From: Leptospiraceae bacterium
GTDB lineage: Bacteria; Spirochaetota; Leptospiria; Leptospirales; Leptospiraceae
Direction of reading: 5' to 3'
Assembly (NCBI GenBank): GCA_022402465.1
Contig: JAKRSH010000017.1
Span: 62,001-126,000, forward strand
DNA: 64,000 bases
Below, in pieces: positions 1 to 8,771 of the stretch (position 1 is the stretch's first letter; each line of letters opens with the position of its first letter). A program made the position numbers and the translations under genes. The notes under the pieces were generated by a model. The model worked only from the letters and a program-made list of their open reading frames with translations, was not told where the DNA came from and made no database searches.

Positions 1-1
1 A

Positions 2-784
2 AATTGCAAATCTAAGTTGCATTTATTATCTCAATCCAAAGTTGTTCTAGTTTCTGGTAAGGGGTTTTTGGATGCGAAAGAGTATAATTCCAGCGATTTT
101 TTGAGCATTAAAGGTAGTATAAGCTCTAAAGAATATAGTTTAATAAAATACATTCGGATTGGTATCGGTTTAGAAATTGTTGATACGAATTCTAAATCTT
201 TTAAGGGCAAACTAATTTCTATTTCAAATGATGGTGTATTAACTCTTGAGGCACCTTCTGATGAAGTATTCAATATTTCTAGTAAAAGCATAAAAACATT
301 TTCCTATTATTCTCCTTCTTGGTTCAAGTTGCCTAAAACTCTTCCATTGGTTCAAATTGTACCAGGACTTCCTCAAATTAATAAAGGTGAATTTTGGAAA
401 GGATCAGCTTTGATGGGTCTTGGTGTGGCTACATTATTTGGAGCAGCTTATGAATATAATAATGCAAGAAATGCTTCAAGTCAAGAAATTAGCTATATTC
501 CAGTAGGAACTCAATTGGTTGCGACCTCTGCATTCAATAGTAATAAACGTTTTGAAATGCATAAACAAAATTTTCAAATATTAACAGCTGGATTTATAAT
601 AATTTATATTGTTCATTTTTATGATATTTATTCAGACCAAACAAACTCTGAAAATAGCTTTCAAAGCTTTCCTAATAACCAAAATTTGTATTCATATCAA
701 TTATCTTATCCTGAAAAACAAGGTCCTTATTCCATTTGGAATTTTGGAAATTCTCATTATTTTGAATATAGCTTACAATTTTAA
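2..784 (+). CDS. Membrane-associated protein, DUF5683-like C-terminal half (5' end outside window)
   Basis: The reading frame is already open at the first base, so the N-terminus lies outside the window; a TTG at 17 is only an internal candidate. About 260 residues are visible. The middle contains a PGLPQINKGEFWKGS segment followed by a hydrophobic stretch, then a second hydrophobic segment (FIIIYIVHFYDIY). This resembles the DUF5683-type proline/glycine turn plus membrane-helix pattern common in Bacteroidetes and leptospiral envelope proteins. No catalytic motif is visible. It converges with the VWA gene, leaving 2 bases between the stops. Function unknown; family assignment tentative. Confidence 0.6.
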   Translation, partial: NCKSKLHLLSQSKVVLVSGKGFLDAKEYNSSDFLSIKGSISSKEYSLIKYIRIGIGLEIVDTNSKSFKGKLISISNDGVLTLEAPSDEVFNISSKSIKTFSYYSPSWFKLPKTLPLVQIVPGLPQINKGEFWKGSALMGLGVATLFGAAYEYNNARNASSQEISYIPVGTQLVATSAFNSNKRFEMHKQNFQILTAGFIIIYIVHFYDIYSDQTNSENSFQSFPNNQNLYSYQLSYPEKQGPYSIWNFGNSHYFEYSLQF

Positions 785-786
785 AA

Positions 787-1983
787 TCAATCCATTAAGT
801 CTTTTATTGCTTTTTGTAAACCATCAATACTCAAAAAATACATAGGAACTATATCACCTATTGCTGATATAGTTGTCTCCCACCAAAGCTTTTCGGGTTC
901 AGGATTAAGCCAGACGGAATGTGGGAATCTATTCTTCATCTCTTGCAAGCTATCAATACCAATTAATCTATTCTCTTCTTTTTGTTGATTTCTTGAAGTA
1001 TGAAAAGCATAAGGATTTATTGAAGCAGAGAACAATTCGTACGGTGCCATCCAAGCATCGCCAACATAAATAATTCTTGTATCTGGGCGAAATTTTTTTA
1101 TAAACTTTGAAAGAGGATAAGATTTCCTCAAGTATGGATCTTCAAATATTTCATAACTGAATATATTATGAAAATAAAAACTATAGAATTCTTTAAAATG
1201 TTGGATTTTATTTGCTGCTGAAAACAATTGAGATACTTTGTTCGCATGAGGAGTCATGGAACCTCCGATATCCATCAATAAAACAACTTTTAGATTATTT
1301 TTTCTAGATCTTTCTTCTATTAATTCTAAATCACCACCATTGTCAGATGTTTTTTGGATAGTTTTGGGAAGATGAAGTTCTGGTCGTCCCTCTTTTTTCA
1401 TCACTCTTAGATACTTTAAGGCAATTTGTATTTTTCTTGTATCCAAAATTTCATCACTTCTATACGGCCTAAATTTTCTATCCTGCCAGACTGCAATACC
1501 AGTTCTATTGCCAGCTTCTCCCCCTATGCGTATACCATGTTCATTATATCCACTGTTTCCAAAAGCAGAAGTCCCACCAGTTCCTATCCAAGTATTGCCA
1601 CCATCATGTCTTTCTTTTTGTCTTTTTAACCTATCTTTTAGTTCTTCTAATAAGCGATCTGTATCATACTTAGGTGCATTTTTGAGTCTTTCTTCATCAA
1701 GAATGAATTTTCGTGCTTTCTCTAGCCAGGATTCTAAGTTTATTAAAGCTTTTTCGGATGAAAATGAGAGGGATCCAAAAATTTCTGAAAATACTATATC
1801 ATAAGAATCATAGTGTTTAATATCTTTAACAAGACAAAGGCGACCTATTCTGTATAATCTGTCCAAACTTAAAAAGGTATCCCTGCTACAAAGTGTTCGA
1901 ACAGAATCTAAAAAATTAAGGAATTCACCTGTTCCTGCTGGAATACCCTTGGATCTTAGCGCATAAAAAAAAGGAATAAACAT
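787..1983 (-). CDS. VWA-domain protein, CoxE-like
   Basis: 398 residues. The C-terminal half carries a von Willebrand A-like domain beginning LLMDIGGSM, followed by an HxxK/SQLFSAAN helix, as in CoxE-like proteins. The metal-site motif reads D-x-G-G-S rather than the classical D-x-S-x-S. The middle (about 110-160) is Gly/Arg-rich (GGNTWIGTGGTSAFGNSG), typical of these proteins. The start ATG overlaps the stop of the upstream MoxR gene as TAATG, so the two are translationally coupled. MoxR/VWA pairs usually act as chaperones that insert metals or remodel complexes; the client here is unknown. Confidence 0.8.
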   Translation of the reverse strand: MFIPFFYALRSKGIPAGTGEFLNFLDSVRTLCSRDTFLSLDRLYRIGRLCLVKDIKHYDSYDIVFSEIFGSLSFSSEKALINLESWLEKARKFILDEERLKNAPKYDTDRLLEELKDRLKRQKERHDGGNTWIGTGGTSAFGNSGYNEHGIRIGGEAGNRTGIAVWQDRKFRPYRSDEILDTRKIQIALKYLRVMKKEGRPELHLPKTIQKTSDNGGDLELIEERSRKNNLKVVLLMDIGGSMTPHANKVSQLFSAANKIQHFKEFYSFYFHNIFSYEIFEDPYLRKSYPLSKFIKKFRPDTRIIYVGDAWMAPYELFSASINPYAFHTSRNQQKEENRLIGIDSLQEMKNRFPHSVWLNPEPEKLWWETTISAIGDIVPMYFLSIDGLQKAIKDLMD

Positions 1984-2783
1984 TAATTGAAGATTCGATA
2001 ATCCTCTTCATTTTTCAATAATGCGCCTGGATATGGTATTCTACCATCTTCGAGACTTGCTCCCATTTGTATAAGAATCTGAATCCAATCCAATAGTTCA
2101 GATGTACTTGGCTTTTTCTTTAACTCGTCTCTCTTTCTTAGGTGGTAAAAAAGATCTAAAGCTCTTAGCATAAGATCCTTATCTAGATGGGGAAAATGTT
2201 GATTTACTATTTCCTGCATGAAGTCGCGGTTCGGAAATTCAATATAATGAAAAATGCATCTACGGAGAAAGGCATCGGGTAATTCTTTCTCATTATTGGA
2301 AGTAATTATTGTCAAAGGACGAACTTTAGCTGTAATTTTCCGATTTGTTTCAAAAATTGTAAATTCCATTCTATCTAATTCCAGCAATAGATCATTAGGA
2401 AATTCAATATCAGCCTTATCTATTTCATCAATCAAAACTACTGCGTCTCCTTTTTCAAAAGCAAGGCCTAGTGCCCCGAGTCGAATGTAGTTTTCGATAT
2501 TTTGAACTCTCTTTCCTGCTTCTTCATTGGAAAATCTTGAATCATTCAATCTCGCAACTGCATCATAAAAATATAAACCTTCTTTAGCCTGAGAAGTTGA
2601 TTTAATATGCCAACTGAAGAGAACTTGTTTACGCTTATTTGCAAGATACTCAGCTAAGAGAGTTTTTCCAGTACCTGGTTCTCCTCGTATCAACAACGGA
2701 CGTTTTGTAATGGTAGCAATTTCAACGGCTTCTTCTAATTCAGCAGAAAGTACATAGTTTTCAAAAAGAGATTTATCACTCAT
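1983..2783 (-). CDS. MoxR-family AAA+ ATPase
   Basis: About 266 residues. Walker A is GEPGTGKT, Walker B is VVLIDEIDKAD, and sensor 1 is TIITSNN, followed by an arginine-finger region (DAFLRRC). The frame extends 11 codons further upstream, but ATG at 2783 is preferred because GGTAG lies in front of it and the family alignment starts at SDKSLFENY. It is coupled to the downstream VWA gene by a TAATG overlap. Known MoxR ATPases work with VWA partners in ATP-driven maturation of protein complexes. The substrate cannot be read from this sequence. Confidence 0.85.
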   Translation of the reverse strand: MSDKSLFENYVLSAELEEAVEIATITKRPLLIRGEPGTGKTLLAEYLANKRKQVLFSWHIKSTSQAKEGLYFYDAVARLNDSRFSNEEAGKRVQNIENYIRLGALGLAFEKGDAVVLIDEIDKADIEFPNDLLLELDRMEFTIFETNRKITAKVRPLTIITSNNEKELPDAFLRRCIFHYIEFPNRDFMQEIVNQHFPHLDKDLMLRALDLFYHLRKRDELKKKPSTSELLDWIQILIQMGASLEDGRIPYPGALLKNEEDYRIFN

Positions 2784-2877
2784 ATCTACCGCCAGATTGG
2801 TGTAAAAAATCACCAAGGAAACAAAAAAAGGTTTTAATCTCTGAATTCTTTAAAATAATTTACTGTAGACACGTAAT

Positions 2878-4800
2878 ATGGCTGAATTTGACAAAACTAA
2901 AAAAGCAATCGGATTGAATAGCATTGATGATTCTTTACGAAAAGATATGCTTGAGAAATTTAAATCTGCTGGTGGTAAAATCGTAAAAGAAAAGCCAGCA
3001 TCGGAAGAGCAGCCTAAGAAAGATAGACCTCAGCCTAAGACTAGACAAAGTGTTGTCTCTAGAAATGAATTTGATCGTTCCAGTTCAGGTAGAGGTGGTT
3101 CCGCAAGTTCTGGTCGCTCAGCTAAATCAGATGGAAAATCTTCCAATCCAAAAACATCTATAGATTCATCCCAAGCCTATGAAAAAGAAATTTCTAGTTT
3201 CGCTGCCAAATTTGCAATTAAGCTTAAATGTTGGTTTGCAAGGGTAAGCCCTTTCGGTGCACCTGAAATAACGCCTGCTTGTATGGGTATTTTTGCTAGA
3301 GATCTCAGATCTGCTCTTATGGAATTCCAAATGGTAGGAAACGAGCTTCTTACGAATTCAAGCCACTCTCCTAAAATCACTAAAGCCTTAGACCAAGTGA
3401 ATCCCCTTTTTATTGAAGTGCTGGCCTTAGGGCATAAACTCTATAAGAATACAGAACTTGGTGAACTCACTGATCCATACAATGCAGCACCTGACCAAGC
3501 AGTTTATATTTCAAGAGTCAAAGATCCTATTTATGCAATCTTTAAGAAGCTCTATGTTCTTTATCCATACCAAGAGTCTTATAAAAAAGCAGTTTCACTT
3601 GCTTATGAACATTTACAAAGACTTGAAGGTAAACCAGCGATGATTTACAACTCTCGCAAAAAGAAGATACTACAAGAAGTGGATACTTTGTTCGGTACAA
3701 TTTTTGAGAAGATGTATTTAGTTATTATTAGAAATGAGAATAAAAATATTCCCATAATTTCTCGTTATATGGAAAATCTATTAGGCATCAGCTTAGATGA
3801 TAAGCCAGGTCAAAGAAAAACAGGAGAAGGAATTCATGAAGTTGAACAAGATTCTTCTTCCGGCTCCAATTCTCAAGAATCTGATTCTGATAAATCTGAA
3901 AAAGAAGAAGAGAAGAAAGAAGAAGTTGTAATTCCTAAAGAAATGGCCTACGGTCTTCGTTTGATGAATATGTACAACATTGAAGCCTTACGTAAAAAAT
4001 TTGATGCTCGAGGTGAAATGTCTGCTATCCCTGATAGTGATAAAGCTCTGCTTACATATTTATATTTTAAAGAATTTGATGATAATTATTCCTTTGTTAT
4101 GACTACGAAGAAAATCGATATCAAACAAGTTCATGTTAATGGCAATAGAGTGGATTACCGTCAGAAATTACTGGACCAATATGAAACTGTAAGAAGTACC
4201 CTAGATCAATTTAAGATCTATATGGATACATTTAGAGAGTATTCGGCGCATAAAGCTAATCCTGGTGCCAATTATATAGAAGCTTCTAAGAAAACTACAG
4301 CCTTAGAAACCAAACGCAGTCAACACTCTAGAAATGTTCGCGTTGTTGCCAAAGAATTTATGGAAAAGACCAGAGATATACTTCTCATTCTCATTAATGA
4401 TATGAAGTCCAAAAGAGAAATTATTGGAAATATGGACGATATCATGTCATTTGATAATGTAGAAGCTAAGAAACGATTAAATAAAAAACCTGTCAAACAG
4501 TGCATAATGGAATCTTATTGCTACACTCTTGCTTTGGCAGAAAGGCTAGAGAATGGGGATTTATATGGTGGAGTTGTTGAATTAAGTCCTGAAGAAATGA
4601 AAGAATCCTTTGGTATTGTTGTTAAGGATGAAGCCAAACAAAATGAAGAAAATTCTAAGCAAGTTGAATCCACAATAGAGCCTAGTTCAGAAGTAGATGA
4701 TTCCACATCAAGTAATACCTCCTCTATTTCAAATGCTGAGAATGAAACGGATAAAGATGAGTCCAATATGGATTCCGATGGATTTAATGTAGAGTATTAA
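2878..4800 (+). CDS. Conserved low-complexity hypothetical protein (640 aa)
   Basis: I do not recognise a named family. The order is: a charged N-terminus (1-45) with DSLRKDMLEKFKSAGGK; a Ser/Gly/Lys/Arg-rich linker (about 55-100); a mostly helical globular region (about 105-310); an acidic Ser/Glu/Lys linker (about 320-355); a second helical region (360-585); and an acidic Ser-rich tail (about 595-640). There is no signal peptide or membrane segment, so it is probably cytoplasmic. It shares a TAATG overlap with the nitrilase-like gene that follows, so the two are co-translated. The layout of two helical modules joined by disordered acidic linkers suggests a scaffold, but this is inference. 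Confidence 0.75.
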   Translation: MAEFDKTKKAIGLNSIDDSLRKDMLEKFKSAGGKIVKEKPASEEQPKKDRPQPKTRQSVVSRNEFDRSSSGRGGSASSGRSAKSDGKSSNPKTSIDSSQAYEKEISSFAAKFAIKLKCWFARVSPFGAPEITPACMGIFARDLRSALMEFQMVGNELLTNSSHSPKITKALDQVNPLFIEVLALGHKLYKNTELGELTDPYNAAPDQAVYISRVKDPIYAIFKKLYVLYPYQESYKKAVSLAYEHLQRLEGKPAMIYNSRKKKILQEVDTLFGTIFEKMYLVIIRNENKNIPIISRYMENLLGISLDDKPGQRKTGEGIHEVEQDSSSGSNSQESDSDKSEKEEEKKEEVVIPKEMAYGLRLMNMYNIEALRKKFDARGEMSAIPDSDKALLTYLYFKEFDDNYSFVMTTKKIDIKQVHVNGNRVDYRQKLLDQYETVRSTLDQFKIYMDTFREYSAHKANPGANYIEASKKTTALETKRSQHSRNVRVVAKEFMEKTRDILLILINDMKSKREIIGNMDDIMSFDNVEAKKRLNKKPVKQCIMESYCYTLALAERLENGDLYGGVVELSPEEMKESFGIVVKDEAKQNEENSKQVESTIEPSSEVDDSTSSNTSSISNAENETDKDESNMDSDGFNVEY

Positions 4801-5492
4801 TGAAAATAACTTTTGTACAAAAACAACTTAACTCGAAAATTACGGAAAACGAATTACTCAAAATTTCTAAAGAACGATCTGACTTTGTATTATTCCCAGC
4901 AAGAGTATTACTAGATCTGCATCACAGTCCCCAAGAATCAGTGAATAGATATGATTCAATTTTGGATCAATGGATGGACGTTTCGGAGAAACACAAAGGT
5001 GTATTGATCGCTGGTACCTTGTACCGTAAGCTAGCCAATGGATCAATTATTGAGTCAGTACCTATAATTCAGGATTTGAATTTCATAGATCATTATGATT
5101 TACAAAAACCCAATGCACCTATAAATCAAACCTCAGAAAGTGAGACTGTTTTTATAATGGCTGGTGTAAGATTTGGGCTTCTTGCCGGAAAAGATTACGA
5201 AGACCAAAGCATCTTGGAAGCCTTACAGAAGAAAGGAATTCAAACAGTTTTTATTCTTGATGGATTAGTGAATACTAGATCCTATGAGGAAGATTTAGAA
5301 TACTTCTTTCAAATGGCTCAGGATTATGATTTTAATATCTTTCGTATCTGTGGTTATGATACCAAGAAAAAGATCTTAGGAAGAAGTCTGGTCGCTACAC
5401 CGTCTGGAATTCAGTGGAAGGTTGGCAAAATGGAAGAGGATAAAGATATAATTAAAACCATCCATTTTGCACAAGCGAATCCCTTTCTTTAA
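4800..5492 (+). CDS. Nitrilase/carbon-nitrogen hydrolase-like protein, probably inactive
   Basis: 230 residues with the beta-strand pattern of the nitrilase superfamily. FVLFPA (29-34) stands where active enzymes have FPE. A VLIAGTLYRK segment follows. FGLLAGKDYED (125-135) stands where active enzymes have the nucleophile motif ICYD. By eye, the catalytic Glu is Ala34 and the Cys is Gly130, so hydrolase activity is unlikely. At 230 residues it is shorter than the usual 260-300. Its start overlaps the upstream stop (TAATG). It may be a structural partner of the 640-residue protein. Family call moderate; loss of catalysis is inferred. Confidence 0.6.
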   Translation: MKITFVQKQLNSKITENELLKISKERSDFVLFPARVLLDLHHSPQESVNRYDSILDQWMDVSEKHKGVLIAGTLYRKLANGSIIESVPIIQDLNFIDHYDLQKPNAPINQTSESETVFIMAGVRFGLLAGKDYEDQSILEALQKKGIQTVFILDGLVNTRSYEEDLEYFFQMAQDYDFNIFRICGYDTKKKILGRSLVATPSGIQWKVGKMEEDKDIIKTIHFAQANPFL

Positions 5493-5527
5493 AGTCATTC
5501 CAGAAAAGTCAATAGGATTGATTTTTA

Positions 5528-5563
5528 GAAATAATCATAAAATCATTATTTCTTTTTCTTTTC
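5528..5563 (+). terminator. AT-rich hairpin plus T-rich tract ending the 2878-5492 operon
   Basis: GAAATAAT (5528-5535) pairs with ATTATTTC (5545-5552), an 8-bp AT-only stem with a 9-base loop, followed by TTTTTCTTTTC. It spans the 3' end of the convergent lspA gene. The weak stem makes this a moderate call. Confidence 0.35.
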
Positions 5564-6109
5564 TGGTTCTTCTATATTCATTGTAAATATCAAAATCACC
5601 AAGCCTATGCTAACGCATGAATCTGCAATATTGAAGGCAGGCCATCTATGAAAAAGAAGAAAATCCGGCCAATCAAAATCAAAAAAATCTACGACTCCAA
5701 TATATTGACCTGGTCCAGCAGTAAAACCAAATTTAATCCCACCACCAGGAGGCATTTTTACAAAAAATTTATCTATGAAATTGCCAAAGGCTCCTGCCAT
5801 AACAAAGTTCCAACCCCAGGGATTCCCGAGTTCATGGTTCTTCCATCTATATCCTATGAGAAAAATAATTGCAACTCCAGTTGCTACTAAAGATGGGATT
5901 GCATTGTCTTGTAGGAATCCAAAGACAAAACCTGTATTGAAAATCAAAGTCATACGAAAGAAATTTCCCCAAACTTCTTGAGGATCTTCCACGGAGTAAT
6001 TCATGATTACCCAATATTTAGTAACCAAATCTACAATTGTTCCAACTAATATAAATAGAATATAACTTGGTTTGTAAACTTCCTTAAATTCTTTATCAAA
6101 ATATTTCAT
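5546..6109 (-). CDS. lspA: Lipoprotein signal peptidase II (LspA)
   Basis: About 187 residues with four hydrophobic segments. It is the inner-membrane aspartyl protease that cuts prolipoproteins after diacylglyceryl transfer. The two catalytic-Asp motifs are visible: [11 protein letters not shown] and [14 protein letters not shown] at 6109 is chosen because GAGGA lies 6-7 bases upstream; an in-frame GTG at 6121 overlaps that ribosome-binding site and is less likely. The enzyme would process lipoproteins such as the one at 21021-21692. There is an extra loop (about residues 120-155, [12 protein letters not shown]) before the second Asp motif, longer than in E. coli. Confidence 0.93.
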   Translation of the reverse strand: MKYFDKEFKEVYKPSYILFILVGTIVDLVTKYWVIMNYSVEDPQEVWGNFFRMTLIFNTGFVFGFLQDNAIPSLVATGVAIIFLIGYRWKNHELGNPWGWNFVMAGAFGNFIDKFFVKMPPGGGIKFGFTAGPGQYIGVVDFFDFDWPDFLLFHRWPAFNIADSCVSIGLVILIFTMNIEEPEKKKK

Positions 6110-6254
6110 TTTTATCCTCACGCGCCTTATAGAACCAGAAATGATTTAATTCTATAGAGCTTGTCCTTCACTTTTTAATCTAAAATCCATTAAACTATTC
6201 GCTTATTCTTTGAAAAGTGAAATAGGAAAACCTTAAATCCAAGATTTACCTTCT

Positions 6255-7673
6255 TTATCGATGATCCTTATTGAAAAATTCGTTTAATCTCTTGTTGATT
6301 TCTAAGGCCAAGTTTTGGAGGGTCTCCCAAAGAAAATTCAATGGTAGCCTATTTTTTCCATTTAAAACTAATTCTCGAAATGGTCTTTCCGAATAATCAA
6401 AAATAGATTTGTTAGGATCTAGCAGTGCTAGATTTCCTACTAGTTGAGCAAGGACTCTTTGTAGAGAAATATAATTCGATGGAAGATTCAATTCAGCTAT
6501 CAAATCATGAATGCTAGTTTGGATTTTTTTTAGAAAAATTTTATCCTCTTCTAAATTTAATACATCAAAGGAAATATTTTGAAAACTCTCAATATTAGAA
6601 AGAATACGTCTCATTTTCTGCATAGAATATTCAATTATGGCAATAAGATTCTTACGGTTAGTCTTGGGTTTCAGAATTCCTAAATAATCAAATCCTTGAA
6701 CCATACCTTGGTAGTCACTTCTTAAAGAACTTGAGAGTATCATAACCAATGCTTCTTCTTCTTTGGGTGTTATTCTTGCAACAGCGCCAAAATCTATGAA
6801 ACAAATTTTACCATCTGGTTCAATTATGAAATTTCCTGGATGAGGATCAGCATGAAAAAATCGAAAACGAAAAACCATTTTAATATAGGCTTGGATTAAA
6901 TGATCAGCTATGGTAGATTTTTCTTTTTGATTTTTGGCTAAAAACTTAGGATCAGTAATCTTTAGTCCATAAATGAATTCAGTAACCAATATTGACTTCG
7001 TTGGTAAATCGAGAAAAGTGAGTGGTATTCGAATATGTGGATCATTCTTAAATAATTCCTTCATCTCTATCGTATTTGCTTTTTCTAAAGAAAGATCCAT
7101 TTCCTGCTGCACTAATGAATGAAGTTGATCAAATAATTCCTGGTAAGGAAAAGAAATGATTAGATTGTTAATCCATTTTAATATTTTGTAAATTACTTTA
7201 AGATCTTTTTGTATAGATTCTTCAATGCCAGGGTACAATACTTTTATTGCAACATCCCTACCCTTATATCTTCCAAAATGTACCTGAGCAGTTGAAGCAC
7301 TTGCTAATGCTTGTTTGTCTATATAGTCAAAGAATTTTTCTGGGCTCATTCCTAATTCCAACTCTAGTCTTTTGAATATTTCTAAGTAGGATTTGCTTGG
7401 AACTCTATCTTGTAATTCTTGCATGGGTTCAATGAATTCTTCTGGAAGCAAATGATTGAGATTAGATAGAAATTGACCGAGTTTGATATAAATTCCACCT
7501 AGATTTAAAATCTTATTTTTTGTTTGGATGCTTATCTTACTCCATTTCTTTTGGGTTGCTAATTCAAAGGATCTCTCATTTAGAAATTTTTTTACTACAG
7601 TAAAATGAAAATAGAATCGAAACGCTATGAAAAAGGAAAATAGATAAGCAGATAGCGTTCGAAAAATGTTCAA
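6255..7673 (-). CDS. ABC1/UbiB-family atypical protein kinase-like ATPase
   Basis: 472 residues. The diagnostic ABC1 motifs occur in order: KLGQFLS (KxGQ) near residue 65, the Ala-rich loop ALASASTAQVH, VAIKVLYPG with the ATP lysine, HADPHPGNF, and IDFGAVAR as the metal-binding motif. UbiB assists ubiquinone synthesis, but this window carries futalosine-pathway menaquinone genes, so the partner is probably another isoprenoid lipid. The C-terminus lacks the two transmembrane helices of E. coli UbiB. It overlaps the upstream oxidoreductase by ATGA and is translationally coupled to it. Confidence 0.85.
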   Translation of the reverse strand: MNIFRTLSAYLFSFFIAFRFYFHFTVVKKFLNERSFELATQKKWSKISIQTKNKILNLGGIYIKLGQFLSNLNHLLPEEFIEPMQELQDRVPSKSYLEIFKRLELELGMSPEKFFDYIDKQALASASTAQVHFGRYKGRDVAIKVLYPGIEESIQKDLKVIYKILKWINNLIISFPYQELFDQLHSLVQQEMDLSLEKANTIEMKELFKNDPHIRIPLTFLDLPTKSILVTEFIYGLKITDPKFLAKNQKEKSTIADHLIQAYIKMVFRFRFFHADPHPGNFIIEPDGKICFIDFGAVARITPKEEEALVMILSSSLRSDYQGMVQGFDYLGILKPKTNRKNLIAIIEYSMQKMRRILSNIESFQNISFDVLNLEEDKIFLKKIQTSIHDLIAELNLPSNYISLQRVLAQLVGNLALLDPNKSIFDYSERPFRELVLNGKNRLPLNFLWETLQNLALEINKRLNEFFNKDHR

Positions 7674-8707
7674 AAATATTTTCCTTGTTTCTTAATATCT
7701 GTTAGGATTTTCATAATCTCATAATTCTCTTTCAGTGAACCTGTAGTAGGTTCTAGATTTTGGATTATACATCTTGCGATTTCTCCATAAATTCTAGGAA
7801 ATGGATTGGAATCTTCGAGAATCTTCTTGGGTATTTCAGATTTCTCTAAACTACGAAAGCCCTTATAAAGTTTGGATTTTTTTGTTTGGAAGAATTGAAA
7901 TCCATGGTTGCCCAATATAAATCTTGCTTGGGTGGTTTGAATATCAATCTCAAATTGAAAGTATCTGCGGTAGCCTCCTACTTCTAAGAATACATTGGCT
8001 TCATTTGCATATTGCATCCAAACATAGGCCTGTTCTTCTATTTTATATTTAGGATTAGATTTATGAAATTTCGCTTGGATAGAATTTGGCATTCCCAAGA
8101 ACCAATGAATCAAATCAATTGCATGCGTTCCATCATGAAGCAAGGGTCCGCCCCCTTTTCCAGAAAATGCGATTCCAGGATCTTGTGCCGAGGTTAAGAC
8201 TGATGCGTAAATAGTTTTGATTTTTCCAAGTTCGCCCGATTCTAATAATCTTTTTGCCCAAGCATAAACGGGGTGAAATCTTCTTTCATGATTGACCCAA
8301 AGTCGAAAGTGAAAGTTCTTTTGCAGTTCTAATAATTGCCTAGCTTCTTTCATTTCCCGAACCAATGGCTTTTCAACAAGAAGATTGGGAATATTTGATT
8401 CAATGGCATTTTTTAAATTTTTCCAATGGGAGTCAGTAGAAGTTGCAATAATTGCTAAATCTATATCTTCCGTCTTCCAGAAATTAGGTGCTAGAATCTT
8501 CGCATTAGCTTTAGTCTTCCATTGCTTTTGGAATGCAGAAATGCGATCATGATTTTCATCCCAAATGTATTTTAGGTCAAATTTAGAGGAGATTTTTGAA
8601 TTCAGTATTGTCCCAGCATGGGTACATGGCTTCCTTCTAAATGGATCATTTTCCAAGAGACTTGCAATTCGTCCTAATCCAACCAAAAGGACTTTTACTT
8701 TTTTCAT
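7670..8707 (-). CDS. Gfo/Idh/MocA-family NAD(P)-dependent oxidoreductase
   Basis: About 345 residues. The N-terminal Rossmann motif is VLLVGLGRIAS, followed by LAIIATSTDSHW, then VEKPLV, the conserved catalytic lysine motif of this family. H-x-x-DLIHW supplies the usual acid/base histidine region. ATG at 8707 is preferred to a TTG at 8743, because the Rossmann strand then begins within a few residues of the start and GAGAG lies just upstream. It ends with a 4-base ATGA overlap into the ABC1 kinase gene. The substrate is probably a sugar or cyclitol, but nothing nearby names it. Confidence 0.82.
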   Translation of the reverse strand: MKKVKVLLVGLGRIASLLENDPFRRKPCTHAGTILNSKISSKFDLKYIWDENHDRISAFQKQWKTKANAKILAPNFWKTEDIDLAIIATSTDSHWKNLKNAIESNIPNLLVEKPLVREMKEARQLLELQKNFHFRLWVNHERRFHPVYAWAKRLLESGELGKIKTIYASVLTSAQDPGIAFSGKGGGPLLHDGTHAIDLIHWFLGMPNSIQAKFHKSNPKYKIEEQAYVWMQYANEANVFLEVGGYRRYFQFEIDIQTTQARFILGNHGFQFFQTKKSKLYKGFRSLEKSEIPKKILEDSNPFPRIYGEIARCIIQNLEPTTGSLKENYEIMKILTDIKKQGKYF

Positions 8708-8771
8708 TCTCTCATACTTTAAGGAATCGTAATTTTTTAGCAAAATATTTTATTTGAAAAGAGAGTATTTT

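Noticed and set aside
6167-6221. TTCACTTTT/AAAAGTGAA inverted repeat upstream of lspA
   Set aside because: The loop is 37 bases, the arms are AT-rich, and it does not overlap a promoter-like sequence, so chance pairing is enough to explain it.
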